A DNA stretch of 64,000 bases from Blastobasis lacticolella. Taxonomy: Eukaryota > Arthropoda > Insecta > Lepidoptera > Blastobasidae. A program made the position numbers and the translations under genes. Positions within the stretch are counted from its first letter, which is position 1. Each line of letters starts with the position of its first letter. This document shows positions 1 to 11,959 of the stretch, one piece after another. The notes under the pieces are model-generated. The model made no database searches. It was not told the origin of the DNA and saw only the letters and a list, made by a program, of their open reading frames with translations. The DNA lies in NCBI GenBank assembly GCA_905147135.1, contig LR990060.1, forward strand, positions 8,758,001 through 8,822,000. Direction: 5' to 3'.

Positions 1-285
1 TTTTTTTTGTCATACAGTAGGCAAACAGGCAAGCGGTCCACCAGCTGGAAAGTGGTCACCACTGCCTATAGACATTAGCAACACCAAGAGTATCGCCAAT
101 GCGTTGCCCACCTCTATAACACGTTGCTCTGGCAGCAAAAAGACAAATGCCCCTCCACTGCCAAAGCCTCGGTTCCCCAAATCCCCACCCCATGGAGCAC
201 TAGAAACCTTACTCACCGGCAGAAACACAACACTATTTAAAAGAGTATTGTTTAGGTGCGGTATAACTTTTATAAAGTGTACAAA
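1..285 (+). repeat. Rep-D copy: short interspersed repeat with poly(T) at its 5' end
   Basis: Starts with a T run, then GTAGGCAAACAGGCAAGCGG, and continues for about 280 bases to an AAAAGAGTATT block. Near-copies lie at 24390-24700 (+) and 34283-34566 (-), giving the family limits. Short diverged pieces of the same family occur at about 18330-18445, 18700-18760, 18960-19095, 29815-29880, 33700-33800, 35625-35905 and 61530-61560. Open frames in it are accidental. Confidence 0.7.
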
Positions 286-307
286 CTAAGGATGTGCCTA
301 TCGATAA

Positions 308-646
308 AACCACAAGCATCTGACGATAGAGTTTTGGCTTGGAATTATCATAGGCAGTATCACAGTTGTCTACTTGCTAGTAATAGCCCGCATCATTGTT
401 TGTCTGCCGTATCAAATAAAAAAATGCGTCCAATTCCAGACTTGCACCAACTACAACTCAATGAACGAGGGCTACGACCGAGATGATGAAGAATCCGAAC
501 TACCCACTCAGCCTATCGTCGAAGAAATGCAAGCGGAACCCAAGTCTACGTACGGAGAAACAATAGAATTAGCCGAAGTAGTTGATAAAGTCATGTTTGT
601 TATTTACACAGTTGTGTTTGCTGTAATGTTGGCTTTGCATTATTAA
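308..646 (+). CDS. Possible terminal exon of a two-span membrane protein, unrecognised
   Basis: An open frame from just after a stop at 305-307 to TAA at 644-646, about 112 codons. It has a strongly hydrophobic segment (FWLGIIIGSITVVYLLVIA, about residues 9-27), a Cys-containing basic stretch, an acidic Glu/Asp-rich hydrophilic middle, and a second hydrophobic segment (VMFVIYTVVFAVMLAL) almost at the C-terminus. There is no good ATG at its left end, so it would be spliced from an upstream exon; AG at 328-329 is one candidate acceptor, with a weak pyrimidine tract. AATAAA at 881-886 could end the transcript. The segment order looks protein-like, but I do not recognise the family and it may be a relic. 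Confidence 0.3.
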   Translation, partial: NHKHLTIEFWLGIIIGSITVVYLLVIARIIVCLPYQIKKCVQFQTCTNYNSMNEGYDRDDEESELPTQPIVEEMQAEPKSTYGETIELAEVVDKVMFVIYTVVFAVMLALHY

Positions 647-1016
647 ACGGCAGGGAGAATCGCTTCGTTGTTTGTTTTATAGAGTATTTGCTTTATGCTA
701 ATGTTGAAACTGTAGTGGGCAAGTAGACATGGGTTCACCATATTGTTGGTGTCAGAAGTTCAAATTCCGCTTATATTTTATCTAATTTATGTAGATTATT
801 CTTTATTGGTACAAACAAAATATTTACAAAACTGTACTAAAACAAACAAAAACTAACAAAAACTAACTATAACCTTAAAAAATAAAAAAGTCATCCACAT
901 CACTTCTCCCCGGAATGGTGTCCAGAAAGTTGGCGGCGAGGAACGAGCCAGCTCACCTGTTTATAGTTTAAGTGAGCCATGGTATTTTGTCACGAAAGAG
1001 AGTTGAGAGTTATCTA

Positions 1017-1266
1017 AGTTATGTACATTAATCAAATGCTAATCGAGCCTCTTACGGCGAGGGAAAACATCGTGATGAAACCTGCACATTCAGGCGACTG
1101 TATGTGTAACCATGATCCAATCTGGTCAAGGTCGGTTACGGAGGTCAGATCGCAGTCGCTCCACTGTAATTATCTGACCTGCAAAATCCTGGATCATGGT
1201 GGATCCCGGGCCCTCGCGCGCGATATCACGACCGGGACAGTAACACCAAGATGATGATGATGATGA
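1017..1266 (+). repeat. SINE-A copy, 5'-truncated, (GAT)n tail
   Basis: Body of a tRNA-derived SINE found about ten times in this window. This copy lacks the tRNA-like head and starts at the GTTATGTACATT block. It ends with a (GAT)n run at about 1250-1266. Confidence 0.75.
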
Positions 1267-2299
1267 TTTTGTCACGAAAGAAAGAGAGCAGAAAACAGAT
1301 CAGTTTTTTTGTCACTTTCTACGTTTAAGCCTGGTTGGATAGAGTAATGTCAGGTGTCATACGGTCCACAGAATATGCCTGATCCATTGTCTTATCCGCT
1401 TCTGGGTTTTCCTTCCTAACGGTGTCTGATTAACCAATAATCATTTTCCAACCCCGAAAACAATCATTGTCGTTGAATTTAAAGATTATCGTGACCAACG
1501 TAACTATCATACAATATGAGTTATTTCAGGGACATCAAAATTGCGCAGTATGAATTTGTTTGTAAGTCATGAATCGATATCATGGGCGTTACTTACTTAC
1601 TTACTGCTTTGGCTCAGCGACCAAAAATAGATCTTGGCCTCCAACAACAGAGATCGCCACCTCTATCCTATCCTGCGCCATCTCCTGCCAATCAAAGATG
1701 CCCAAATAGGTTTTAAGACTTCACCACACACAGTGAATCATTTATTTTTAGCTGGTTTATTTAATACAACGAAGTTACTATTACCACGGTTAGTATTATT
1801 AAATAAAACATAATAGGTGATAAGCCCGATGACATGGGCAATAATAAGTTCATTGCATTAAGTGAACCAGATAATAATAAATGATACAGTGTCTTTTCTA
1901 GTACAGATTTCTCATCAAAATACACACATTACCCTCTTTTGCATCGCGCAGTCGGGTAATTATTGTAAAGTTAACAATGATCATAGACTGGCTTTTTTTT
2001 TTGCTCTGTGTTATCAATCGATATCATGGGCATTGGGAAATAGTAACTTCGTGAATTTTTTGCAATTGTTTTTTTTTTGTTATATCAAGTGAACCATATA
2101 AAAATAAATGATCCAGTGCCTTATCTAGTACAGTTTTAAATCAGCAAGCCAATTTTCATCTTAACGAGCCAATCACGCTATTCTTTGATCCCAGTTTTCA
2201 ACCGTTATTTTTAAATTCAAATTTTGCCCGGGCATTTTAAAGCTTCCATCCACTATGGCAAAAAATGGTTTATAACGATGGTTTTTTAAATGAAAGGGT

Positions 2300-2860
2300 G
2301 AATCTAAATTGCACATTTTTGCCTTTGCTTTATGGATAACTTTAGTGATAGACACCTATATTGTGTCGACAGCGATTGGTATTTGTAAAGTACAAAGAAT
2401 TTTACTGGTTGTCCATAACCTACAGCACTGCCGTTCATCAAAATCTGTTCAGTAGTTTTTGCGTTAAGGCGTAACAAAGATCCAAACATCTTTACAAACT
2501 TTCGCATTTGTAATATTAGCAGGAAGTAGGATGTATTTTCTGCGACATAACCACCACACTGCCAAATTTCATCAAAGTCTGTTCAGTAGTTCCCATGGGA
2601 ACTACTTTCAATTTATAGATAAATTATAGCCTATGTATTATTCTGGGATATAAGCTACAACATAAATTGCACATTTTTGCCTTTCCTTTATGGATATCTA
2701 ACTTTACTGATAGATACCTATTTGTCAAGTACAAAGAAATATATTGGTTGCAATTATTACTTTAGTAGCCGTTTCATAATAATAAATTAAGTAAATATGC
2801 TTGGACATCCTTACAAACTTTCGCATTTATAATATTGGTAGGATAGGACTAGAAGGCCCT
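2300..2860 (+). repeat. Two diverged direct repeats ending in TTTCGCATTTATAAT-type sequence
   Basis: 2308-2520 and 2662-2852 share AAATTGCACATTTTTGCCTT, TTTATGGATA, AGTACAAAGAA and ACAAACTTTCGCATTT. The 3' block and the CAAAATCTGTTCAGTAGTTT part match a repeat type common in Lepidoptera, often classed as Helitron-like (recalled, not checked). Confidence 0.5.
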
Positions 2861-3331
2861 GGAAATTGTACATCTCTATTGAAGAGTTCCGTACATTAAA
2901 ATTCTACAACCAATTCTGATTGAAAAGGGTATAACGCAAACCCCACCGCAACCTGCAAATCTCCAGATCACCAGCAGATCGCGCGGCTAAAATCACCTAT
3001 GCATGACCAGGATGAAAAAAAAACACGGATCAATTAAAAAAATACGCACGAATATAACAGTGATAGATCGAAAGGGCGCCAGAGCAAGGGAGATGAAATA
3101 AAATGGGACAAAAGAGATCAGCGATTCAAATATTCCAATGCGGATTCGTTAGCACGTTCGCCAGCCCAAAACAATTCCGGTATTCAGAATCAAGGTGGGC
3201 GTTATACCAAATGTTCTCGATGAGGCGATTGGTATTTCAGAACGAAATATTAAGCGTGCATATTATCGGGTTTGTTACCTAACAATCCCATAATCCCATA
3301 ATGTATGGTGTGTAATTTTTAGCTTATAGTA

Positions 3332-3775
3332 TAGTATTCGATCTCCAATCCGCCTGCAAAGCGTGGAGATTATGGCAATAACCTTCCCTTTCGTGGGAGA
3401 TTTCATTGGTCACTAGCCCGAATTTGGCGGGCTGACGACCAATGAAATTCATCGGACGATAACTCGGTCGATTCAATGCGTGCGGGGACTTACCGCATTC
3501 GGGATAACGACCAATGAAATTAGACAGTCGATAACTTGGTCGATACGAAGCATTCGGGGACTCCCTCATAGCACCTCGGTCAATAGACGTCATCAGTCAA
3601 CACGGTTCTTTCGCACCTTGCATGCGGACGCTAACGACCAATGTAAACGGTTCCCCGCATGCGGGCCCTATGGCATTCGTTACAGAAATCTCCCGTACCC
3701 CGCAAACGGGCGCTAACGACCAATGAAAATGCGCCTTTAGTCCTGCAGTGGACTGTTATGGGCTGATGATAGTAT
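3332..3775 (+). repeat. Rep-C copy interrupted by an inverted-repeat insertion
   Basis: The left half (3332-3388) and right half (about 3731-3775) match other Rep-C copies continuously. A segment of about 342 bases splits them between GTGGGAGA and GCCTTTAGTCC. Confidence 0.7.
3389..3730. mobile_element. Small TIR element with reiterated ACCAATGAAAT motifs (nested)
   Basis: The insertion starts TTTCATTGGTC and ends GACCAATGAAA, an 11-bp terminal inverted repeat. Inside, GACCAATG/CATTGGTC recurs at about 3439, 3509, 3637 and 3717, each followed or preceded by AACTCGG or GGACGCTAAC-type sequence. There is no coding capacity; it looks like a non-autonomous DNA transposon (MITE) in Rep-C. Confidence 0.6.
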
Positions 3776-3779
3776 TTTA

Positions 3780-6700
3780 CCTAGATGATAATGCTATTTT
3801 TGTTGATTGTCTGACCCATGTCTATCTTTTTTCCTTTCTAGACAAGGGTTGTCTGGAACAGATCGCTTGTAGCGATAAGGCCGCCTTTGCCCATAATGTT
3901 TGAAAAGTCCTGTTAAATTTTCTTTTTTTTGTAATTTCGTGTGCAATGAAGAGTTTATCTATCTATCTATCTCTATATTTAGCTCATGCCATACAATGTT
4001 GTATGCGGTAAGGATCTTTTCAATCCTTAGATAAAACATATCAGTCTGATAAGTTATTGTGCGACAAAAACAAAATTGTGTCATTACTTCATAATTGTAA
4101 AGGATTATAGTTTGTTTTAAGTTGGCAGTGAATTACTTTATCCGGCAGATAAACTTAATCTGAGGATTGAAAAACCGGCCCTAAATTGAATGCGAAAAGT
4201 ATCAGGTCACAAGCAAATGGTAGCGCCACGGTTTGTTAGTTTCGATTGTAGCAGGGAGCGAGAAATATCTCGCGTTTTTCAGCTTTAACGGCGGTCTGTA
4301 ATTTCATACCTTTTCAGTTACAGCAGTTTGTGAATGACACACGTTGTTATTGCTTGGATAGAAGAGGTTTTATGACTCGAGAATCGATTGGAGGTGAGTA
4401 TACCAAGTTCGGTATAATCTCCTCCAAGTGGTTACGGACTTGTAAGCGAGAGGTTACGGGTTCTAATCCCATTGCGGCCATGTACTTATGACTCTTTTCT
4501 GATTTATATTATGTACATTTAACCGATGCTCTTACTGTGAGGGAAAAATCGTGATGAAACCTGCACATTCAGGCGACTGAATGTGAAACCATGATCCAAT
4601 CTGATCCTCCTGGACCCAGCCAGATCATTAACGCCAAGTTCAGTTATCGACGGTAAAAAATGCACATCGGCTAGTTTTGGCTTCGAATTTACTCATACGC
4701 GAGCGACAGGCACGACGCTCTACGAAACTGAACTTATGTGTATTATTTACCGCTGCCATCTATACCTACATGTGACATATTTACAAAAGTTTTTAACTAT
4801 AGCGGGTAATATCTATATAGATATAGGTATAGTCTCAAGCAGATTATTCCTGGGGGAAGCCACGGTAGGCGTTAAGATAAATACCTTAGTTCCCGTTGAG
4901 TCACACCCCTCTGAATTCATAATGCTTAGGAAACTCAATACAAAACTTTTTGTAGGTTTGGTTAGTTTGAAGAGATTAGGGTGAACCACTACCCAGGCCA
5001 TTTGTTCTACGAGCAATGTGCCATGCCCACAGCTACTTGAGCCTTACAAGCCATTTAATTCAACTTCAATTGTATACATTTGCGCATTTAAATACCCTAC
5101 CTAGTACGAGTGTTTTATGAATCAGAACCGTTTCTTATCTAACAAGTGATTCAATATGCAACTACAACTGATCACAACTCACTAAAATTTTAGGTATTGT
5201 AATGGGAAATAAGAGCACATAAACAAATAAATAGTTAATAATGACTGAATTGGAAATACCCCTTATCTATCTACCGCCAAGCAACAATGCTTGCATTGTT
5301 GTGTTCCGGTATGAAAGATAAGGTAGCCAGCGCAATTACAAGCATTGTAACGTAACAAAACTGCAGGGCTGTGTCAGGTTCAGTAGAGGAAGGAAAAAAA
5401 ACATAGGATTCAGGGTAATGGGTTGTTCAATCCAGAAGGCTATACACTAATACAAATTAATTTTAAAAAAGGTACTCTAGTAAAACACTATAGGTCCAAA
5501 AGAGAGTCTTACATGACTTTGTCCATCAGGATCACGTAATTCACTTGGGTCGAAGATCAAAGCAAGCCGAATTAAATACCACTGGCGAAGTATTCCAAAA
5601 TGACTTTGTCCATCAGGATCAAAGGTTATTATTTTAGTCAAAAATTAATCCTGAAAAACTTCCACTTTTTTCACCTCCAAACTCCAGAATCCCAGACATC
5701 AGTATTTTTTTTACTCTCAAGCAGACAATCAATTTCATATTTATCACAGCCAGTCTTTTTCGTGGAAATAGAAATAAAATCTTTGCCATCATGGCATCGA
5801 TCTGTGGTACGTCACTGCTTGACAACTTTACAACAATTTGTCAACAATATTTATTTATACTAAGATATTAATGTTTAATAACATTATAATCGAAACTACG
5901 TATTCAAAGCCAAAAAGGAAATAAATTAACAGAACAAACAAGTAAGTCTAGAAATACATAATTCGTAGATCATTTAAAATAATGATCGCATCCAAATAAA
6001 CATAGTATCCTCTCTTTTTCAGAACATGATATAATGAGTTGGAGAGCCATTAAATCCTGAAGGGCCAAATCGAAAGATACCCATAAAAAACCATTATTAA
6101 GCCTGAACGGCCAAATATTAAGATACCTTTAAAAACTATATTATACTATAAAAGTATTCAACATGCTGAACCAATGTTTAAACAGCAGTCCTCATAAAAG
6201 TAAGTAATAACGTAAGTAAATAAAATGAGTCAAAAGAGATCCTACAGCATGAGGCATAATCGTAGTCCTCAAAGTGACAACGCATCTGTGGTTCTGAATT
6301 TTTGTAGCCTGCAACCTAAATGCATCAATCGTAAATGGTATGGTTACCGCTTACCACCAGGTGGGCTATCTGCACGATTGTCACTGCGTAGCATAAAAAA
6401 CCGTAATAGTAAAAAATTATAAAAAGGAGTCTATGACGTATTTCTTCGTACTCCAAATCAGCATCAATGAAATTGATACAAATTTTAGGTTAAAATTAAC
6501 CAAAAACTATTTAAAATGCATTTAAATATAATGCTGCTTACAATAGAACTTATTGACACAAAAGTATCATCGCTCTAAAAACTAGTGATGAATCACTAAT
6601 GGACCCGGCGCGACTTCATTCGCGTACACCTACTTTACGTCGATCTTTTTTTCTTCCCATTGAATCACTCTATCTATTGTTGAAAACCGCATTTAAATCC

Positions 6701-8170
6701 GTTGCGTAGATTAAAAGATCTAAACGAACATAAATACATACATAAGGACAGACGTCGGGAAGCGACTTTGTTTTATACTATGTATAGATTACTTTGCTTT
6801 CTAAAATACGCCTAACCACCATAATCTATTTACTAATATTACTTACACATCAGTTGATATGTTCCTCATATTTTAATAGTCATAGTTTCCCAGGAGACAA
6901 TGTCCACGCAACAAAACTGAAACCTGGCCGACTAAAGCATTTCATCAAAGGGACAATTTGCCGAGTCAATATCCGAACAGAGGACGTGAAATCCAGCGGA
7001 CCATGCCGGGCGTAATAAAAAAACCATCTAAAACACACTCCACATAGGAACGGAACGCATGAGGCCACAGCGACATTTTCTGGAGCATTTTTTAGACTTT
7101 CATTTGACCAGAGGACGTACCAGCCGGCCGAAATATCACCACAATGTTTCCCAAATAAAACTAGCGCCCAGCCGGCCAGCGTAAAAGCTGTATATGGGTT
7201 TAAAAATTCAATTTTCGCTAGCCATTCGGCGCAGGATTTTCGTAATCAATTTTGGACTCAGACCGCTTGTTAAAAACATCAAGTGTTTTGAAGAGGCTCA
7301 TTCGAGCGGAAAACTGCGCAGACAGTTAGTGTTCGAGTCTATGAACCTCGACATAGCTGTTTTCTGACTGGACAAAGTTAGACCTTTCAGAATAATATAA
7401 ATACGGGGCGTCTGATGTTGAAGAGGATTTCCAATATCCCAATTGAATAAAGGCAATAATTTACAATATGGAGCAATGGATTGCCAATTACGAGCTTTCG
7501 TATTTTATTTAGGATGTGTTATTTTACTACTAAGAGGATTACCTCTAATCTAGTAATTGAACTAACAGGTGTTGGGGCGAAGAAGCGATTTCTTTCGTCA
7601 AAGATGTGGGCTTTCGAGTAAGGGAGAGGGGCGGGGACCCTCGCTCTGGGTCATTCCTTTTGCAAAGGCAGTCTATAGCCAAACAGCTTGGCAACGCTGG
7701 TACCTGCTGCTAACGCCGACACCTTTGTACCGGGAGTAGCAAAGACTGGAGCGATGTAAATTTGGAAGAACTAAAAAAAAGAAATAAAAGTATACCATAC
7801 GTAAATAAATACATACCTAAATAACTACATTAAATACAAATTCATATATACATACATACATACAAATACATGCATACATATATTAGAGAGGTAGGGAAGT
7901 ATCTTGAAGATGGAAATGGACGTGCTATCCCGTATATCTTTGTTGAAGGCTTCCATTAATATAGGTGAAGTCATGTCTTTTCCCGCAATTACTATCACCG
8001 AGGGCCATAACGCTTATTTTCCACATTAGTTGTGTAAAAATACAGACCGAGGTGATATCTATTCTTAGACATGACCACGTACCCTTCCTTGTGAGCTTGC
8101 GCTAACTGCGCTCAAGTGTCAGCATTCCGAAGGAATGATGCACTAAATATGGTTACATTTGTGTTGTTCA
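3780..8170. other. Intergenic, AT-rich, no supported gene
   Basis: Apart from the SINE-A copy at 4424-4640, a (TCTA)n run near 3957-3975 and a (CATA)n run near 7848-7880, I see no domain, splice context or RNA gene. A GC-richer stretch at 7570-7750 reads FATPGTKVSALAAG and AKLFGYRLPLQKE on the minus strand before a stop, probably a mobile-element scrap of unknown type. Confidence 0.55.
4424..4640 (+). repeat. SINE-A copy with tRNA-like head
   Basis: The head has the RNA polymerase III B-box-like GGGTTCTAATCCC and is followed by the SINE-A body (GTGATGAAACCTGCACATTC and so on). The 3' part is shortened. Confidence 0.7.
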
Positions 8171-8479
8171 TATCAGTTCATATTACATAACCAAAGTAGA
8201 GTTGGGGAATTTCGGAGAAGAGCAATTTTAGGGAATTTTCTTTAGGTTTTATAAGCCAAACATAGTATTCTCTTGTGCTCGTAGCATACATAACATCTTG
8301 TGTCATTCCAAAACTCCAAATGCAATGACTTGACATTTTTCCTTTGATCCCAATAATTATATTGCCAGTCGCTAGTTCCATTTTTAAACTCCGACAAAAA
8401 AAGACGGGCGTTATAAGTTTGACATGAGTTTCTGTAGCTTTGTGGCTTTGAATATCTGTATGTGTCATCGTATCTCTGG

Positions 8480-8690
8480 CGGTGTGTTGTCCGGCAGAGT
8501 AGAATAGCATCAACCCCTTACACTCGTGGGTGTCGTAATGGGCATGGGCAGCACCGTTTTCCATTATTATATTTATAATATTGCGCGCCTGCCAAGCGTG
8601 GATATTATAAGAATAACCTCCCCTTTCGTGGGAGAGGCCCTTAGTCCTGCAGTGGACTGTAATGGGCTGTGATGATGATAATGATCGTAG
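8480..8690 (+). repeat. Rep-C copy, (GAT)n-tailed interspersed repeat
   Basis: Repeat marked by TGTCCGGCAGAGTAGAATAG, the ACACTCGTGGGTGTCGTA block, and an end at CTGCAGTGGACTGTAATGGG followed by GATGATGATAATGAT. Members at 11580-11790 (-), 21420-21680 (+), 21908-22115 (+), 47943-48200 (+) and 3332-3775 (+, interrupted). The open frames crossing them (8178-8753 and 21734-22168 on the minus strand) are accidental. Confidence 0.7.
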
Positions 8691-8824
8691 CTCCCGTACG
8701 GATAGACTGCAAGGCGATGGGATGCGGTTTTCTCTATTTGAAAGACACTTCAATCGAGATGGTTCTTACCTTCGTGTCGTTAAAACTGGTTCTGTAGTTT
8801 AGAAAATATTTGAGATAAAGTTTT

Positions 8825-8910
8825 TTTTTTTTTTTTTTTTTTTCTTTTTTATTATCTCAAGACTGGCATTTGACCGCCATCTCACCTGTTGGTAAGTGAA
8901 TTTGGTCGGG
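8825..8910 (-). mobile_element. 3' tail of a non-LTR retrotransposon
   Basis: A T run (poly(A) on the element strand) is followed by ACCGCCATCTCACCTGTTGG, the same block seen next to the RT-like C-terminal frame at 48330-48545. Only the terminal part is present. Confidence 0.45.
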
Positions 8911-8966
8911 GTTATCTAACTACGGACATTTAATATAATGTTTTAAACCTTCGCAGTTATTATCAC

Positions 8967-9030
8967 ACATTTTTAAGGGTATGTTCCGGGGTTCAAACCG
9001 GTAGGAACCCGGAACATACCCTTAAAATGT
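8967..9030. repeat. Rep-E hairpin: 23-bp arms, 17-nt loop
   Basis: Arms 8967-8990 and 9008-9030 pair through TTAAGGGTATGTTCCGGG and its complement. It is a shortened relative of the palindromes at 15709-15815 and 47725-47870. Confidence 0.75.
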
Positions 9031-9188
9031 ACGGATATTTATTTAGTTTTAGTTTGACATTGCATAAATTCATTTCAATGTGAATAAATTTATTGTCATA
9101 TAAAAGGCCGACACTAATAGTCAGGTTGAACGACCTGAGTTGTTCAGTTGCTTACGTCCTGGATTATATCCCGGCCTAAAAAAAAAAA

Positions 9189-9366
9189 TGACGAATTTTA
9201 ATTTCTGTTACGGATCTGGGTGTTATATGCGTAATAATTATGTATCTAAAAGTATATAAGTAGTTTATCAATTATCTAGCACCCATAAAACAAGCTTTGC
9301 TTACTTAATGGCTAGATAGCGCTGTGTGAAGTGTCCAAGCATATTTATTAATTTATTTATTGTATA
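9189..9366 (+). repeat. SINE-B fragment
   Basis: 3' portion of a second SINE family (AATTTCTGTTAC, AAGTAGTTTATCAATTATCT and a CTAGATAGCGCTGTGTGAA block, then an ATTTATT-rich tail). It matches the reverse complement of 25557-25780 and 56537-56783. Confidence 0.65.
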
Positions 9367-9571
9367 AGCATCAACCATATCTTCTTTAACGCTAATAGTT
9401 CCGTCCATGGACCCTTTTTGCATCATTATTACTATAGATAAATGAGATTTACCTAACAAGTACTACGTCCGATACAAGAACCCTTATCGCGTCAAACACC
9501 GTAGCAATAGCAAACGCTTCAATAGATTGTTGTAGATAAAAAACAATAGTTTCTCTAATCAAATCAAATCC

Positions 9572-9613
9572 CTTTTACATAAGTAGTTTATCAATAGACT
9601 ACTTATGTAAAAG
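9572..9613. repeat. Perfect 16-bp inverted repeat with 10-nt loop
   Basis: CTTTTACATAAGTAGT (9572-9587) pairs exactly with 9598-9613. The arm and loop contain AAGTAGTTTATCAAT, also found in SINE-B, so it may derive from a SINE-B fragment folded on itself. Confidence 0.7.
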
Positions 9614-9747
9614 AGGTGTTTAGTTTCCACTATTTATCTTTAAGATTTAACAAGCGTCGTCATAGATAACGTCTTTGTACTTATATTTCTAATATCGAAA
9701 TGTGTTCAGTACATGTACACACATGATACTAGACTTTAAAGAACATC

Positions 9748-10100
9748 TTGGCGTTAAGGTCCCGGTTGTGCTCTAACGCACGAGGGTCCGGAGTCCGCCT
9801 TAACCATGATCCAGGACTTGGTAGATCAGATTATTATGGTGGAGCTACTGCAATCTAACCTCCGTGACCCTGCTACCAGGGGAACCTGACCAGAGTGGAT
9901 CATCGTTACACATTCCGCCGCCTGAATGGGCAGGTTTCATCATGATGTTTCCCTCACCATAAGAGGATCGGTTTGCATTCAACTAATGTACATAACTCAG
10001 AAAAGAGTCATTGGGATATGGCCGCAGTGGGAAACCCGGTACCTCTGTACCTCCGTATTACGAGTCGGATACCTTATCCACTCGGCCACCGACGCTCCAA
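9748..10100 (-). repeat. SINE-A copy, nearly full length
   Basis: Reverse-oriented SINE-A. The 3' end is on the left (CATCTTGGCG) and the tRNA-like head on the right (CTCGGCCACCGACGCTCC). The B box is damaged compared with the copies at 34950 and 58458. Open frames across it (9926-10313) are accidental. Confidence 0.75.
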
Positions 10101-10687
10101 AGCGGACACTATATTCCAGAGGGAAACCGCCATCTCACTCGGTTGCGGTTTCAGCGAGTGAAATGGCGATGCATCGTCCGACAGCGTTTGTCTCCTATTC
10201 AAGCTAAGTCTGTACTATATTTACTAGTCTGCACAATACTATATTTTATCATCATCATCATCGTCACAGTGCTCGTCTGCTGTGAACGTACAGAGTTCAA
10301 TACGGCTTTATGATTGGTCAATTTCGTTCACTTTGACATCCGTATATTGTAAGTTGGAACTTGGTTTAAACTCGGTTCGTCCCTTCCCTTTACTGAAAAA
10401 AGGCTTACTTCCGGAAACCAGTACCATCTTTTAGTATGTTGTTAGGTATGTTATTCTGAATAAAAAACAGCCGGGAGACAATCTCTAAAGTGCATGGTTC
10501 TCCAGCGGTGACGTCAGCAAGATGGCCGCCGCCGCGTTTTGAAATCTGCCTTTAAAACATACTGTATTATACTTAGAAGTATGGGGGCATCAAATGAAGC
10601 AGAATAAAATGTGCTACAATATTGTTTATACATTCAACTTTGTGAAAATTATAATTTCAGAGATATTCAAGTAATACGAAAATTTTG

Positions 10688-11262
10688 CCAAAAATAAATC
10701 AGTTTTTATTTTTTAACAACGTAACCGAAAATAAAGGCACATTATAAATCTATACAAAACTATTTCTATAATCCCGATCGGTTAATAAATAAGCGAGTTA
10801 TTGTAATTTATCCTTTGCAACAGGCACCACTTGAAGCGCCATATGATTGTTTTAATTTGCGTTAATTGCGTGAATTAATGACTTAAAATAAAAAGAGCAA
10901 TAATTTTAAGTAATGTATATGTAAAATAAACGTATAATTATGTTTTGTTTTCAAGTTATTGTAAAAAATTTACAAAAATAAATCCGTTTGTACTTTTAAC
11001 AACATTACGAGTAACTTTAGAGCAAAATAATGTACTAAGAAAATAAAGGCACATTATAAAGCTATACAAAACTATTTATATTGTCCCAATCGGTTAATAA
11101 ATAAGCGAGATATTGTAATTTTTTCCTAGCAACGGGCACCACTTGAAGCGCCATACGATTGTTTTAATTTACGTAAATGGCGTGAATTAATGACTAAAAA
11201 TAAAAAAGCAATGAGTTTAAATAATGTATTTGTAAAATAAACGTATTATTAATTTATACATA
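10688..11262 (+). repeat. Internal tandem repeat of the left arm
   Basis: Two diverged units (about 10688-10975 and 10976-11262) share AATAAATC(A/C)GTTT, AAAGGCACATTATAAA, CGGTTAATAAATAAGCGAG and GGCACCACTTGAAGCGCCAT. The right arm has the same arrangement in reverse, but its inner copy is shorter. Confidence 0.7.
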
Positions 11263-11579
11263 ACAATCAACGTATTACATTAAGTATAGTTCGGATTTAT
11301 GCTTGCGTGCGCAAGAAGTGCTGAGTTTAGTTTGTATTTCACGCACCGGCATTTTGTGCACCGCTCTTTGCACTTGCAAGATAGTTCTTTGCAATTGACA
11401 CTAGCACCAGGTAGTGTCTTCCATAACCTTTGCTATTATTTAGCCATCCCCAACTGCATGGACCCAGTACTTCGAGACCTTTATTCAGACAGTAGGTCCA
11501 AATTTGGGCCTGGTATGCCGTTCTTTTTCCATGTTAAAGTGCGTCTTGCGTTGGAGATATATTCATCCATAGTGTCGCT

Positions 11580-11790
11580 TCATCATCACAGCCCATAACA
11601 GTCCACTGCAGGACTTAAGGCCTCTCCCACGAAAGGGAAGGTTATTGCCATAATCTCCACGCTTGACAGGCGGGTTGGAGAACGCAGTATTGTACATTCA
11701 TCTTTTGCCTCGGAAACATTAGTCGCCTTGTACGACACCCACAAGTGTAACGGGTTGTTGCTATTCTACTTTGCCGGATACCACACAGCC
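11580..11790 (-). repeat. Rep-C copy inside the inverted-arm element
   Basis: Reverse-oriented Rep-C with its GAT tail on the left, lying in the loop between the left inverted arm and the Gypsy relic. Confidence 0.7.
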
Positions 11791-11959
11791 AATTATGTCA
11801 CTTGTAAACCACAAAAGCTTCAATTAAAGCGATTGATATAGTTTCATCCCACAAAGTATGATTGGATGCAAGTAAAACTAAAAGCAAACTGCAAGATGAC
11901 GATTGGTACAAGAGCCTCTAGGTCAGGACAATAGTCAAGTGGGACTTGGTCAACGCTGT

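Noticed and set aside
8178..8753. 191-codon minus-strand open frame
   Set aside because: Its left part is antisense to the Rep-C repeat and the remainder has no domain or splice context; the same kind of frame arises from the Rep-C copies at 21734-22168.
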